This document shows, piece after piece, positions 16,987 through 24,281 of a stretch of 39,044 nt of DNA. The notes under the pieces were generated by a model. The model was not told where the DNA came from, ran no database searches, and saw only the letters and a list, made by a program, of their open reading frames with translations. The stretch lies in NCBI RefSeq assembly GCF_002936985.1, contig NZ_MPZN01000032.1:1-39044 (forward strand), in the 5' to 3' direction. The position numbers and the translations under genes are program-made. Source of the stretch: Microterricola pindariensis (GTDB lineage: Bacteria; Actinomycetota; Actinomycetes; Actinomycetales; Microbacteriaceae). Position 1 is the first letter of the stretch; each line of letters begins with the position of its first letter.

Positions 16987-16999
16987 GTAGGATGCCTAC
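16987..16999. promoter_or_regulatory. Operator-like site 2 (GTAGG-ATG-CCTAC)
   Basis: Perfect 5-bp inverted repeat GTAGG/CCTAC with a 3-nt spacer, overlapping the -10/+1 zone of the minus-strand promoter. Its TAGGATG half lies exactly 20 bp (two helical turns) from the TAGGACG half of site 1, which suggests binding on one face of the helix. Confidence 0.45.
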
Positions 17000-17026
17000 C
17001 GTAGTGAAAATCCCTGCGGTGGTCAA
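16998..17026 (-). promoter_or_regulatory. Candidate promoter of the transporter operon
   Basis: On the minus strand, TTGACC (17026-17021) is followed after 17 nt by TACGGT (17003-16998), a good -35 with a weak -10. Both operator-like sites lie at or just downstream of it. Confidence 0.4.
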
Positions 17027-17063
17027 CATCGATCTCGGTAACGAAAAATAACGAAGCCGACCC

Positions 17064-17093
17064 TTGACTCGCGACTCGGCCGTTTGCCATACT
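17064..17093 (+). promoter_or_regulatory. Candidate promoter of the catabolic operon
   Basis: TTGACT (17064-17069) and CATACT (17088-17093) are separated by 18 nt and match the -35/-10 consensus at 5 of 6 and 4 of 6 positions. Transcription would start near 17100, just before operator-like site 3. Confidence 0.5.
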
Positions 17094-17110
17094 CTGAAAT
17101 CTACGACCAG

Positions 17111-17126
17111 ACATCCCACGTCCTAT
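17111..17126. promoter_or_regulatory. Operator-like site 3 (CATCCCACGTCCTAT)
   Basis: ACGTCCTAT (17118-17126) is the exact reverse complement of the 9-mer in site 1. The wider GAC[A/G]TCCCACGTC stretch (from 17110) also matches site 1 in direct orientation at 12 of 13 positions. It lies at about +10 to +26 of the catabolic promoter, a position suited to repression. Confidence 0.5.
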
Positions 17127-17166
17127 CACTACGTTGTGGTCAGGGCGCGGACAGACCAGGAGCACC

Positions 17167-18138
17167 GTGAGCACCCCTCTCAGCACCACCGAAACGACCA
17201 CCGACAACGCGCCAACGACGGCGCTCAGTGGAATCGTCCCGCCCGTCATCACCCCCCGCGACGCCGCGGGGAACATCGACACTGCCTCGCTGGCGCGGGT
17301 CGTCGACCACCTCATCGACGGCGGCGTCAGCGGCCTATTCATCCTGGGCTCCTCCAGCGAGGTTCCCTACCTCACCAACGCCGAGCGCGATGTTGTCGCC
17401 GACGCGACGGTGGCCGCCGTGCGCGGCCGCGTGCCCGTGCTGGCCGGCGTCAACGAGCAGACGACGAACCGCGTCATCGACGAGGGCCGCCGGCTCCTCG
17501 ATCGCGGCATCGAGGGCTTCGTCGTGACGACCCCGTACTACGCAATCTCCGACGACAACGAGGTGGCCAGCCACTTCCGTGCCGTGAAGGAAGCCCTCGC
17601 GCTCCCCCTCTACGCCTACGACGTACCGGTGCGCACGCACCGCAAGCTCTCCCCCGCCTTCCTGGCGGCTCTGGCGGAGGACGGCGTCATCGCCGGCGTC
17701 AAGGACTCCTCCGGCGACGACGTCTCCTTCCGCCAGCTCCTGCTCGCCACCGCCCACCTGGAGGACTTCCGCGTGTTCACCGGGCATGAGGTTGTCGTCG
17801 ACGGGGCCCTGCTCGGCGGCGCGCACGGCGCCGTCCCCGGCCTCGCGAACGTCGACCCGGCCGGCTACGTGCGCATGCACGAGGCGGCCCGCGCCGGGGA
17901 CTGGGCGTCGGTCAAGGCCGAGCAGGACCGCCTGGCTCGCCTGTTCGAGATCGTCTTCGCACCGACCCCCGGGCGCGTGTCCGGCGGGGCGGCCGGCCTC
18001 GGCGCGTTCAAGACCGCGCTGGCGCTGCTCGGCGTCATCGACAACAACCGCATGAGCGAGCCCATGCTCTCCCTCAACGCCGAGGAGACCGCGCGCATCC
18101 GCGGCATCCTCGTCTCCACCGGCCTCCTCGCAGAATAG
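17167..18138 (+). CDS. nanA: DapA/NanA family aldolase, probable N-acetylneuraminate lyase
   Basis: Class I aldolase of the dihydrodipicolinate synthase/N-acetylneuraminate lyase family, 323 residues from GTG 17167 (AGGAG 4 nt upstream; a TTG at 17134 is less likely). Lys179 in VIAGVKDSSGD is the Schiff-base lysine and Tyr124/125 in TTPYYA is the catalytic Tyr. The usual substrate-binding loop G(S/T)TGE reads GSSSE here, so the second Gly is Ser. By context with NanE, a ROK kinase and a YjhC-like enzyme it most likely cleaves Neu5Ac to ManNAc and pyruvate; another 2-keto acid aldolase activity cannot be excluded from sequence alone. It is the first gene of the plus-strand operon and lies behind operator-like site 3. 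Confidence 0.8.
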   Translation: MSTPLSTTETTTDNAPTTALSGIVPPVITPRDAAGNIDTASLARVVDHLIDGGVSGLFILGSSSEVPYLTNAERDVVADATVAAVRGRVPVLAGVNEQTTNRVIDEGRRLLDRGIEGFVVTTPYYAISDDNEVASHFRAVKEALALPLYAYDVPVRTHRKLSPAFLAALAEDGVIAGVKDSSGDDVSFRQLLLATAHLEDFRVFTGHEVVVDGALLGGAHGAVPGLANVDPAGYVRMHEAARAGDWASVKAEQDRLARLFEIVFAPTPGRVSGGAAGLGAFKTALALLGVIDNNRMSEPMLSLNAEETARIRGILVSTGLLAE

Positions 18139-18146
18139 GAACAGTG

Positions 18147-19271
18147 ATGTCCACCATTCGATACGGCCTCATCGGCGCTGGATACCTTGGCAAGGCGCTC
18201 GTGCGGGCGCTGAACCGCCACGACGACGCCACGATCACCGCCATCTTCGACCCGCTCACCGGTGACGCCTTCGCCGCCGAGTTCGGTGCGACGGTCTACG
18301 CCGACTGGAAGGAGCTCTGCGCTGCCGACGACGTCGACGCCGTCATCGTCGCCTCGCCGAACTGGGCACACCACGAGCAGGTCGTCGAGGCGGCGCGCCT
18401 GGGCAAGGCCGTGTTCTGCGAGAAGCCGGTCGCGCTCTCCTACGAGCACACCGTCAACATGGTCGAGGCGGCACGGGCATCCGGCTCCCTCTTCATGGTC
18501 GGCCACGTCACGCACTTCATGAGCGGGGTGCGCCGCGCGAAGGAGCTCATCGCGGAGGGCGCCATCGGCGACATCGTGTTCTGCCGCGCGGTGCGCAACA
18601 CCTGGGAGGGCCAGCGGGACGGCTCCAGCTGGAAGAAGCAGCAGGCGCTCTCCGGCGGCCACCTGTACCACCACATCCACGAGCTCGACCTCGTGCTCTC
18701 GCTCCTCGGCGAGGCCAGCACCGTCACGATGGTCGGCGGCAACGTCGCCCACCGCGGCGTCGGCGAGGGCAGCGAGGACGACGTGCTGGCCGCGCTCCTC
18801 GAGTACGACGGCACGCGCTTCGCCGCGATCGAATACGGCTCGGCGTTCCGCTGGACCGAGCACTACGTGCTCATCGAGGGCACGCTCGGCGCGATCCGGC
18901 TGGGCATGCAGGGCGACGGCTGCGAGCTGCGCACCCCCGACCGCGTCGAGCGCTTCCCGCTGCACCGCACGCCGGAGGAGGAGGAGAGCCGCGCCGCCTT
19001 CTACAACCGCGGTGAGCGCGACGCAAGCGCGCTGTTCGGCACGCCCGACGCCGACGTCCCGCTGTGGATGGCGGGGATCCTCGAGGAGGAGACGGACTAC
19101 TTCCACGCGCTGATGCTGGGCGGGGAGGTGCGCGAGGAGTTCCGTTCGCTCACCGACGGCAGCGCGGCCCTGGCCTCGCTGGCCACCGCCGACGCCATGA
19201 TGCTCTCGCAGCGCGAGGGCCGCAAGGCGGCAGTCACCGACATCACCGCGGGCACCCCTGCGAATGTCTAA
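18147..19271 (+). CDS. YjhC/NanOx-like sialic acid oxidoreductase (Gfo/Idh/MocA)
   Basis: NAD-dependent oxidoreductase of 374 residues (ATG 18147; the GTG just before it is also possible). It has the Rossmann loop YGLIGAGYLGKALVRAL, VFCEKPVALSYE, and the catalytic region SGGHLYHHIHELDLVLSLLGE. These, with RNTWE, SWKK, TMVGGNVAH, EYGSAF and EHYVLIEGT, closely match E. coli YjhC as I remember it, well beyond general family similarity. YjhC and Ruminococcus gnavus NanOx convert 2,7-anhydro-Neu5Ac and the 2,3-didehydro form to Neu5Ac through NAD-assisted chemistry. The location between the lyase and the kinase supports that role. It starts 8 nt after the lyase stop and overlaps the kinase gene by 8 bp. 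Confidence 0.88.
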   Translation: MSTIRYGLIGAGYLGKALVRALNRHDDATITAIFDPLTGDAFAAEFGATVYADWKELCAADDVDAVIVASPNWAHHEQVVEAARLGKAVFCEKPVALSYEHTVNMVEAARASGSLFMVGHVTHFMSGVRRAKELIAEGAIGDIVFCRAVRNTWEGQRDGSSWKKQQALSGGHLYHHIHELDLVLSLLGEASTVTMVGGNVAHRGVGEGSEDDVLAALLEYDGTRFAAIEYGSAFRWTEHYVLIEGTLGAIRLGMQGDGCELRTPDRVERFPLHRTPEEEESRAAFYNRGERDASALFGTPDADVPLWMAGILEEETDYFHALMLGGEVREEFRSLTDGSAALASLATADAMMLSQREGRKAAVTDITAGTPANV

Positions 19272-20277
19272 CTCCCCCCTCGGAACGGGCGCCGCGCTGC
19301 TGTCAGCGCGGCGCCCGTTCCTCATCGGCATCGACCTGGGCGGCACCAAGATCGCCGGCGCCCTGCTCTCGGGGGCCGGCGAGGTGCTCGCCGAGGCCCG
19401 CACACCCACGCCGGCCGGCGCCGACGCGATCGTCACCGCCGTCGTCGGGCTCGCCCAGTCGCTGCGCGCGACCATTCGGGCCGATCACGCCGCGGCGGAC
19501 GTCGACGCGATCGGCATCGGATCGGCCGGAGTCGTCGACATCGCCACGGGCGCCATCCTGGACGCGACCGAGGCGATTCCCGGCTGGCGCGGGACCGCGC
19601 TCGCGGAGCGGGTCACCGCGGCCACCGGGCGCCCGGTCCGCGTCATCAACGACGTCCACGCCCACGCCCTCGGCGAGCAGCGCGCGCTGGACATCCCCTC
19701 TGCGCACTCGACGCTGCTCGTCGCCGTCGGCACGGGCATCGGCGGCAGCTTCTTGGTCGGCGGCGTCCCGCTGCTCGGCGCGCACTCCGTCGGCGGGCAC
19801 ATCGGACACGTGCCGACCCCGGCCGCCGCCGGCATCCGTTGCTCCTGCGGCGCGCTCGGCCATGCGGAGGGCAGCGGCTCCGGAACCGGCATCACGGCGA
19901 ACTACGTCGCGGCCGGCGGCGAGGCGCTGGACGGCCCCGCGATCGTCGCGCGGGCCAGCGCCGGCGAGCAGCGCGCGCGCGACGCCGTCGAGCGCTCGGC
20001 GCGCACCGTCGGCGAGCTCGTCGGCGGGCTCGTCAACACCCTCGACCCCCACAACGTCATCCTCTCCGGTGGCGTTCCCGACATCGGCGCTCTCTGGTGG
20101 GACGGCTTCGAGCGTGCCGCCCGGGCAGAGCTGCTCCCTCGCACCCGCGGGGTCGACCTGCTCCTCGGCCGCAGCGCGGCCGCCGCCTGCCGGGGTGCCG
20201 CTTCACTCTGGGACGAGCGCCTCTGGGCCGAGCTCCTCGCGCAGGTCGACACCCCGCCCCACCGCCCCCTCAGCTAG
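19264..20277 (+). CDS. nanK: ROK family sugar kinase, probable N-acetylmannosamine kinase
   Basis: ATP-dependent sugar kinase of 337 residues. The phosphate-binding loop LIGIDLGGTKIAG is at about 20-32, a catalytic Asp in INDVHAHALGEQ, and ATP/Mg contacts in AVGTGIGGSFLVGG. The ROK zinc region is GHIGHVPTP followed by CSCGALGHAE: the normal CxCGxxGC has His in place of the third Cys. Residues 1-19 precede the fold and are encoded by a perfect 18-bp inverted repeat, so the N-terminus is unusual. No better start exists downstream of it. By operon position it would phosphorylate ManNAc to feed NanE; a glucokinase role is the main alternative. It overlaps the upstream gene by 8 bp. Confidence 0.82.
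   Translation: MSNSPLGTGAALLSARRPFLIGIDLGGTKIAGALLSGAGEVLAEARTPTPAGADAIVTAVVGLAQSLRATIRADHAAADVDAIGIGSAGVVDIATGAILDATEAIPGWRGTALAERVTAATGRPVRVINDVHAHALGEQRALDIPSAHSTLLVAVGTGIGGSFLVGGVPLLGAHSVGGHIGHVPTPAAAGIRCSCGALGHAEGSGSGTGITANYVAAGGEALDGPAIVARASAGEQRARDAVERSARTVGELVGGLVNTLDPHNVILSGGVPDIGALWWDGFERAARAELLPRTRGVDLLLGRSAAAACRGAASLWDERLWAELLAQVDTPPHRPLS
19282..19321 (+). repeat. Perfect 18-bp inverted repeat inside the start of the kinase gene
   Basis: The arm 19282-19299 (GGAACGGGCGCCGCGCTG) is exactly complementary to 19304-19321 around a 4-nt CTGT loop. It begins 11 nt after the stop of the upstream oxidoreductase gene and 19 nt into the kinase frame, and codes for TGAALLSARRPF. It looks like an intrinsic terminator stem without a T-tract, or a translation-controlling or RNase-protective hairpin. 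Confidence 0.85.
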
Positions 20278-20287
20278 AAGGACCAGC

Positions 20288-20974
20288 ATGACCATCGAAG
20301 ACTTCCTCGCCGCCGTGCGCGGCCGCCTCATCGTCTCGGCGCAGGCCTACCCCGGAGAGCCGATGCGGCACCCGGAGACCATGGCGCAGATCGCCGAGGC
20401 GTCCGTCGCCGGCGGTGCAGCGGCCATTCGGCTGCAGGGCATCGGCGACATCCGACTCGGCAGCGCGCGTCTCGACGTGCCCATCATCGGGCTCTGGAAG
20501 GACGGGAGCGACGGCGTGTTCATCACCCCGACGCTGAGACACGCGCTGGCCGTCGCCGAGGCCGGCGCCGCGGTCGTCGCGATCGACGGCACACGCCGCC
20601 CCCGGCCGGACGGCCTCGACCTCGCCGAGACCGTCGCGGGCATCCACGCGCAGTCCGGCGCCCTGGTCATGGCCGACTGCGGCAGCCTCGGCGACGCCGT
20701 TGCCGCGGCTGCTGCGGGGGCCGACATCATCGGCACCACGCTCTCCGGCTACACGGGCGAGCGCGAGAAGGTGGAAGGCCCAGACCTGGAGCTGATCGCC
20801 GAAATCCGAGCCGCCCTCCCGGAGGCGGTGCTCGTGGCCGAGGGCCGCATCCACACGCCGGCGCAGGCGGCTGCCGCCCTGCGCGCCGGCGCAGACAGCG
20901 TCGTCGTCGGAACGGCCATCACCCACCCGTCCACGATCACCTCGTGGTTCGCCGCCGCCGTGGCCAGCGCATGA
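20288..20974 (+). CDS. nanE: N-acylmannosamine-6-phosphate 2-epimerase
   Basis: Converts ManNAc-6-P to GlcNAc-6-P in the cytosol. The 228-residue TIM barrel has the NanE landmarks RLIVSAQAYPGEPM near the start, GAAAIRLQGIGDIR, IIGLWKDGSDGVFITPTL with the catalytic Lys, VVAIDGTRRPRP, MADCGSL, IIGTTLSGYTGE and the phosphate-binding VLVAEGRIHTPAQAAAALRAGADSVVVGTAI in outline. The start ATG has AAGGA 5 nt upstream. A much longer reading frame opens upstream at 19064 but overlaps two genes in another frame and is not used. Its stop overlaps the start of the next gene (ATGA). This gene gives the firmest sign that the operon handles sialic acid or ManNAc. Confidence 0.95.
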   Translation: MTIEDFLAAVRGRLIVSAQAYPGEPMRHPETMAQIAEASVAGGAAAIRLQGIGDIRLGSARLDVPIIGLWKDGSDGVFITPTLRHALAVAEAGAAVVAIDGTRRPRPDGLDLAETVAGIHAQSGALVMADCGSLGDAVAAAAAGADIIGTTLSGYTGEREKVEGPDLELIAEIRAALPEAVLVAEGRIHTPAQAAAALRAGADSVVVGTAITHPSTITSWFAAAVASA

Positions 20975-21885
20975 GGCTCCTCGTCAGCGCCTACACGCTC
21001 TCCCCCGCGCACGCTCACTGGGACGAGGCGGTCGAGCAGGAGTTCCTCGGCCGGCTGAGCACCCTCCCCGGCGTGGACGCGATCGAGATCCCCTGGCTTG
21101 GCCGCATCCACCCGCACGACGACGACTGGATGCTGCGCGCCTTCCCGCGGGGCATCGCCCTCGCGATCACCCCGCTGCCGTTCGTGATGCGCCGGAGCGG
21201 GGAGAGCCAGCGCTACGGCCTGGCCTCGCCCGACGCCGACGGCCGCCGTGCGGCGCTCGAGGACATGGCGCGCCTGCGCGACGACGTCGCCGTTCTGCAC
21301 GGCAGGGGCATCGGTCCGGTGCTCTTCGTCGAGTTGCACAGTGCGCCCCGCGGAGGCGGCACGGCGCTCGCCCTCGAGCGCTCTCTCACCGAGATCGCAT
21401 CCTGGGATTGGCAGGGCGCCGAGTTGCTGCTGGAGCATTGCGACGCCGACACGGGCACGCGCGCGTTCGAGAAGGGATTCCTCTCGCTCGAGCAGGAGAT
21501 CCGCGCAATCCGAGACTCGGCCGCCCCCGTCCAGCTCTGGTTGAACTGGGCGCGCTCTGCGATCGAGCTGCGCGACCCGGATGCCGTCGCGGGCGCTGTC
21601 CGAACGGCCGCGGACTCCGGTCTGCTGGCCGGGCTCGCCCTCTCCAGCGTGTCGCCCAGGGCCAGTGCGTACGGCCCCGCCTGGGTCGACGCGCACCTGC
21701 CATTTGACCGACGCGACGCGGAGGGATCGATCCTCACCGCGGAGCGCGTGCAGGCTGCGCTCGATGCAGCGGCCGGTGCGGAGTGGCTCGGGCTCAAGCT
21801 GTCCCCGCACCCCGGCGAGAACTCCATCGACCAGGTGGTCGACACGGTGCGCTCACACCAGCTCGTGCTGCCGAGTCGCCGCTAG
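20971..21885 (+). CDS. Probable DUF4862 family protein
   Basis: A 304-residue soluble protein, predicted alpha/beta barrel, starting MRLLVSAYTLSPAHAHWD. I assign it tentatively to DUF4862, a family of about 300 residues known mainly from actinobacterial sugar operons; its function is not established. Visible conserved-looking stretches are ALAITPLPFVMRR, DVAVLHGRGIGPVLFVELHSAP, ELLLEHCD, LWLNWARSAIE and a final LGLKLSPHPGE. Acidic and His residues at strand ends (EHCD, ELHS) suggest a metal- or sugar-binding site. The ATG overlaps the NanE stop (ATGA), so it is translationally coupled and probably takes part in sialic acid use. Its TAG stop is shared in the palindrome CTAG with the convergent thioesterase gene. 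Confidence 0.75.
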   Translation: MRLLVSAYTLSPAHAHWDEAVEQEFLGRLSTLPGVDAIEIPWLGRIHPHDDDWMLRAFPRGIALAITPLPFVMRRSGESQRYGLASPDADGRRAALEDMARLRDDVAVLHGRGIGPVLFVELHSAPRGGGTALALERSLTEIASWDWQGAELLLEHCDADTGTRAFEKGFLSLEQEIRAIRDSAAPVQLWLNWARSAIELRDPDAVAGAVRTAADSGLLAGLALSSVSPRASAYGPAWVDAHLPFDRRDAEGSILTAERVQAALDAAAGAEWLGLKLSPHPGENSIDQVVDTVRSHQLVLPSRR

Positions 21886-22367
21886 CGGCGCTTGGCGAAC
21901 TGCACCGGGTCCTCCAGGTACGGAGTCCAGGCGGCCCGCTCCTCTGCGCTGATGCGCCGCGGGCGCTCGGTCACCGAGTCCACCAGCACGATCGTCGTCG
22001 CCGCGCGAGTGTAGAGCGTCCGCGCCTCCGTGGATTCCGGCGACCAGACCTGGTAACAGACCTCGAGGCTGGCGCCGCCCAGGTTGCCGATCCACAGCTC
22101 GACGTCCATCGGCGCACGGAGGTAGGGAATCGGCGCCAGGTACTCGATCTCCTGGCGGGCGATCAGGCTGAGCGTGGCCGCGCCCGGCCGGGCGTCCAGC
22201 ACGGCGGTGCTGGCGCCGACGGCGCCCTGCGCGCCCCCTTCGGCGTCATCCGCCCAGAACGCCTGGATGCGCGCCTCCTCCAGGAGGCGCAGCATCTCGG
22301 CGTTGTTGACGTGCCCGTAGGCATCGAGGTCCGACCAGCGCAGCCGGATCGGCACATGCAATCTCAT
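21882..22367 (-). CDS. Hot-dog fold acyl-CoA thioesterase (4HBT/YbgC type)
   Basis: A 161-residue single hot-dog protein. RLRWSDLDAYGHVNNAEMLRLLEEAR is the 4-hydroxybenzoyl-CoA thioesterase signature, with the Asp (SDLD) and the HVNN motif of the active site. It is expected to hydrolyse an acyl-CoA in the cytosol; the acyl group is unknown. Its stop overlaps that of the convergent DUF4862 gene by 4 bp. It lies 42 nt beyond the start side of nothing else but directly downstream of ettA on the same strand pattern seen, from memory, in mycobacteria (thioesterase next to EttA and SSB). It is therefore probably part of the core chromosome at the right edge of the catabolic island. Confidence 0.9.
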   Translation of the reverse strand: MRLHVPIRLRWSDLDAYGHVNNAEMLRLLEEARIQAFWADDAEGGAQGAVGASTAVLDARPGAATLSLIARQEIEYLAPIPYLRAPMDVELWIGNLGGASLEVCYQVWSPESTEARTLYTRAATTIVLVDSVTERPRRISAEERAAWTPYLEDPVQFAKRR

Positions 22368-22409
22368 CGGAACCTCGATGCCCCAGGCGTCGTCGTGCTC
22401 AGCCGGCGA

Positions 22410-24092
22410 TTAGTCGCGCGTGAGCTTGCGGTAGGTGGAACGGTGCGGCTTGGCGGCATCCGCACCCAGACGCTCGACCTTGTTGGCCTCGTACGCCTCG
22501 AAGTTGCCCTCGAACCAGTACCAGTTCGCCGGGTCCTCCTCTGTGCCCTCGTAGGCGAGGATGTGCGTCGCGGTGCGGTCGAGGAACCACCGGTCGTGGG
22601 TGATGACCACGGCACAGCCGGGGAACTCGAGCAGCGCGTTCTCGAGGCTGCCGAGGGTCTCGACGTCGAGGTCGTTGGTCGGCTCATCGAGGAGCAGCAG
22701 GTTGCCGCCCTGCTTGAGGGTCAGCGCCAGGTTCAGGCGGTTGCGCTCACCACCGGAGAGCACGCCGGCCTTCTTCTGCTGGTCCGGCCCCTTGAAGCCG
22801 AACTGCGAGACGTAGGCGCGCGAGGGGATCTCCGTCTTGCCGACGACGATGTAGTCCTGCCCGTCGGAGACGACCTCCCAGAGGTTCTTCTCCGGGTCGA
22901 TTCCGCCACGGCTCTGGTCGACGTAGGAGATGTCGACCGTCTCGCCGATCTTCAGGTCGCCGCTGTCGAGGGGCTCGAGGCCGACGATCGTCTTGAACAG
23001 CGTGGTCTTGCCGACGCCGTTCGGGCCGATGATGCCGACGATGCCGTTGCGCGGCAGGGTGAAGGTGAGGTTGTCGATGAGGATTCGCTCGCCGAAGCCC
23101 TTCTTCAGGTTCTTGGCGTCGATGACCTGCGAGCCGAGGCGCGGGCCGACGGGGATCACGATCTCCTCGAAGTCGAGCTTCCTGGTGCGCTCGGCCTCGT
23201 TCATCATCTCCTCGTAGCGGGCGAGGCGGGCCTTCGACTTGGTCTGGCGGCCCTTCGCGTTGGAGCGCACCCAGTCGAGCTCGTCGGCGAGGCGCTTGGA
23301 GAGCTTGGCGTCCTTCTTGCCCTGCACCTCCAGGCGGGCCTGCTTCTTCTCCAGGTAGGTGGAGTAGTTGCCCTCGTAGGGGTAGAGGCGTCCGCGGTCG
23401 ACCTCGGCGATCCACTCGGCCACGTGGTCGAGGAAGTACCGGTCGTGGGTGACGGCGAGGACTGCACCGTGGTACTGGCTGAGGTGCTGCTCAAGCCAGA
23501 GAACACTCTCGGCGTCAAGGTGGTTGGTGGGCTCATCGAGCAGCAGCAGGTCGGGCTTCTGCAGCAGCAGCTTGCAGAGCGCGACGCGGCGCTTCTCACC
23601 GCCGGAGAGGTGGGTGACGAGTTCATCGGCCGGCGGGCAGCGCAGCGCGTCCATGGCCTGCTCGAGCTGGGAGTCGAGGTCCCAGGCGTCGGCGTGGTCG
23701 ATCTCTTCCTGCAGAACGCCCATCTCGGCGAGCAGGGTGTCGAAGTCGGCGTCGGGCTCGCCCATGGCGAGCGAGATCTCGTTGAAGCGGTCGAGCTTGG
23801 CCTTGATCGGGCCAACACCCTCCTGCACGTTCTCCAGGACGGTCTTGGTCTCATCCAGCACCGGCTCCTGCATCAGGATGCCGACGGTATAGCCCGGCGT
23901 GAGCTTGGCCTCTCCGTTGCTCGGGGTGTCCAGCCCGGCCATGATCTTGAGGATGGTGGACTTTCCGGCACCGTTCGGGCCCACGACGCCGATCTTGGCG
24001 CCGGGCAGGAACGACATCGTGACGTCGTCGAGAATGAGCTTCTCGCCCACCGCCTTGCGGGCGCGAACCATGGAGTAGATGTATTCAGCCAC
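22410..24092 (-). CDS. ettA: Energy-dependent translational throttle protein EttA (ABC-F ATPase)
   Basis: ABC-F protein that binds the ribosomal E site and couples translation to the ATP/ADP ratio. From GTG 24092 (TAGGAAAA ribosome binding site upstream) it is 560 residues, the normal EttA length; an upstream in-frame start at 24146 would add 18 residues without support. Two ABC domains are present: GPNGAGKST with LSGGEKRRVALCKLLL and LLLLDEPTNHLD, then GPNGVGKTT with LSGGERNRLNLALTL and LLLLDEPTNDLD. The Lys/Arg-rich linker between them (near EEMMNEAERTRKLDFEE) and the arm in domain 1 (HADAWDLDSQLEQAMDALRCPP) are typical of EttA. No membrane domain. Confidence 0.96.
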   Translation of the reverse strand: MAEYIYSMVRARKAVGEKLILDDVTMSFLPGAKIGVVGPNGAGKSTILKIMAGLDTPSNGEAKLTPGYTVGILMQEPVLDETKTVLENVQEGVGPIKAKLDRFNEISLAMGEPDADFDTLLAEMGVLQEEIDHADAWDLDSQLEQAMDALRCPPADELVTHLSGGEKRRVALCKLLLQKPDLLLLDEPTNHLDAESVLWLEQHLSQYHGAVLAVTHDRYFLDHVAEWIAEVDRGRLYPYEGNYSTYLEKKQARLEVQGKKDAKLSKRLADELDWVRSNAKGRQTKSKARLARYEEMMNEAERTRKLDFEEIVIPVGPRLGSQVIDAKNLKKGFGERILIDNLTFTLPRNGIVGIIGPNGVGKTTLFKTIVGLEPLDSGDLKIGETVDISYVDQSRGGIDPEKNLWEVVSDGQDYIVVGKTEIPSRAYVSQFGFKGPDQQKKAGVLSGGERNRLNLALTLKQGGNLLLLDEPTNDLDVETLGSLENALLEFPGCAVVITHDRWFLDRTATHILAYEGTEEDPANWYWFEGNFEAYEANKVERLGADAAKPHRSTYRKLTRD

Positions 24093-24281
24093 TATTTTTC
24101 CTAAATTCTCTGTATGCCTGGGCCCCGCGCCGTGCACGACGCTCATCGTTCGCGCGATAACGCGCTGACTCGACGTGCTTCGAGGGCCTGAATGCCGACC
24201 TCTGCGCCCTCGCGGAGCGTGAGGGCTGGCAATTCGACGCTACGGTCGAGGATACCGGGAAAACCTGCCCGGGGCTGATCG

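Noticed and set aside
19064-20287. N-terminal extension of nanE over the oxidoreductase and kinase genes
   Set aside because: Ser/Pro/Arg-rich translation in the wrong frame; NanE starts at 20288 with a ribosome binding site and normal length.
21783-24104. 773-residue plus-strand frame opposite the thioesterase and ettA
   Set aside because: Antisense shadow; ettA and the thioesterase are unambiguous on the other strand.
24093-24281. Possible small gene or RNA between ettA and the membrane protein gene
   Set aside because: No frame with a ribosome binding site, no convincing structured RNA; nothing supported.
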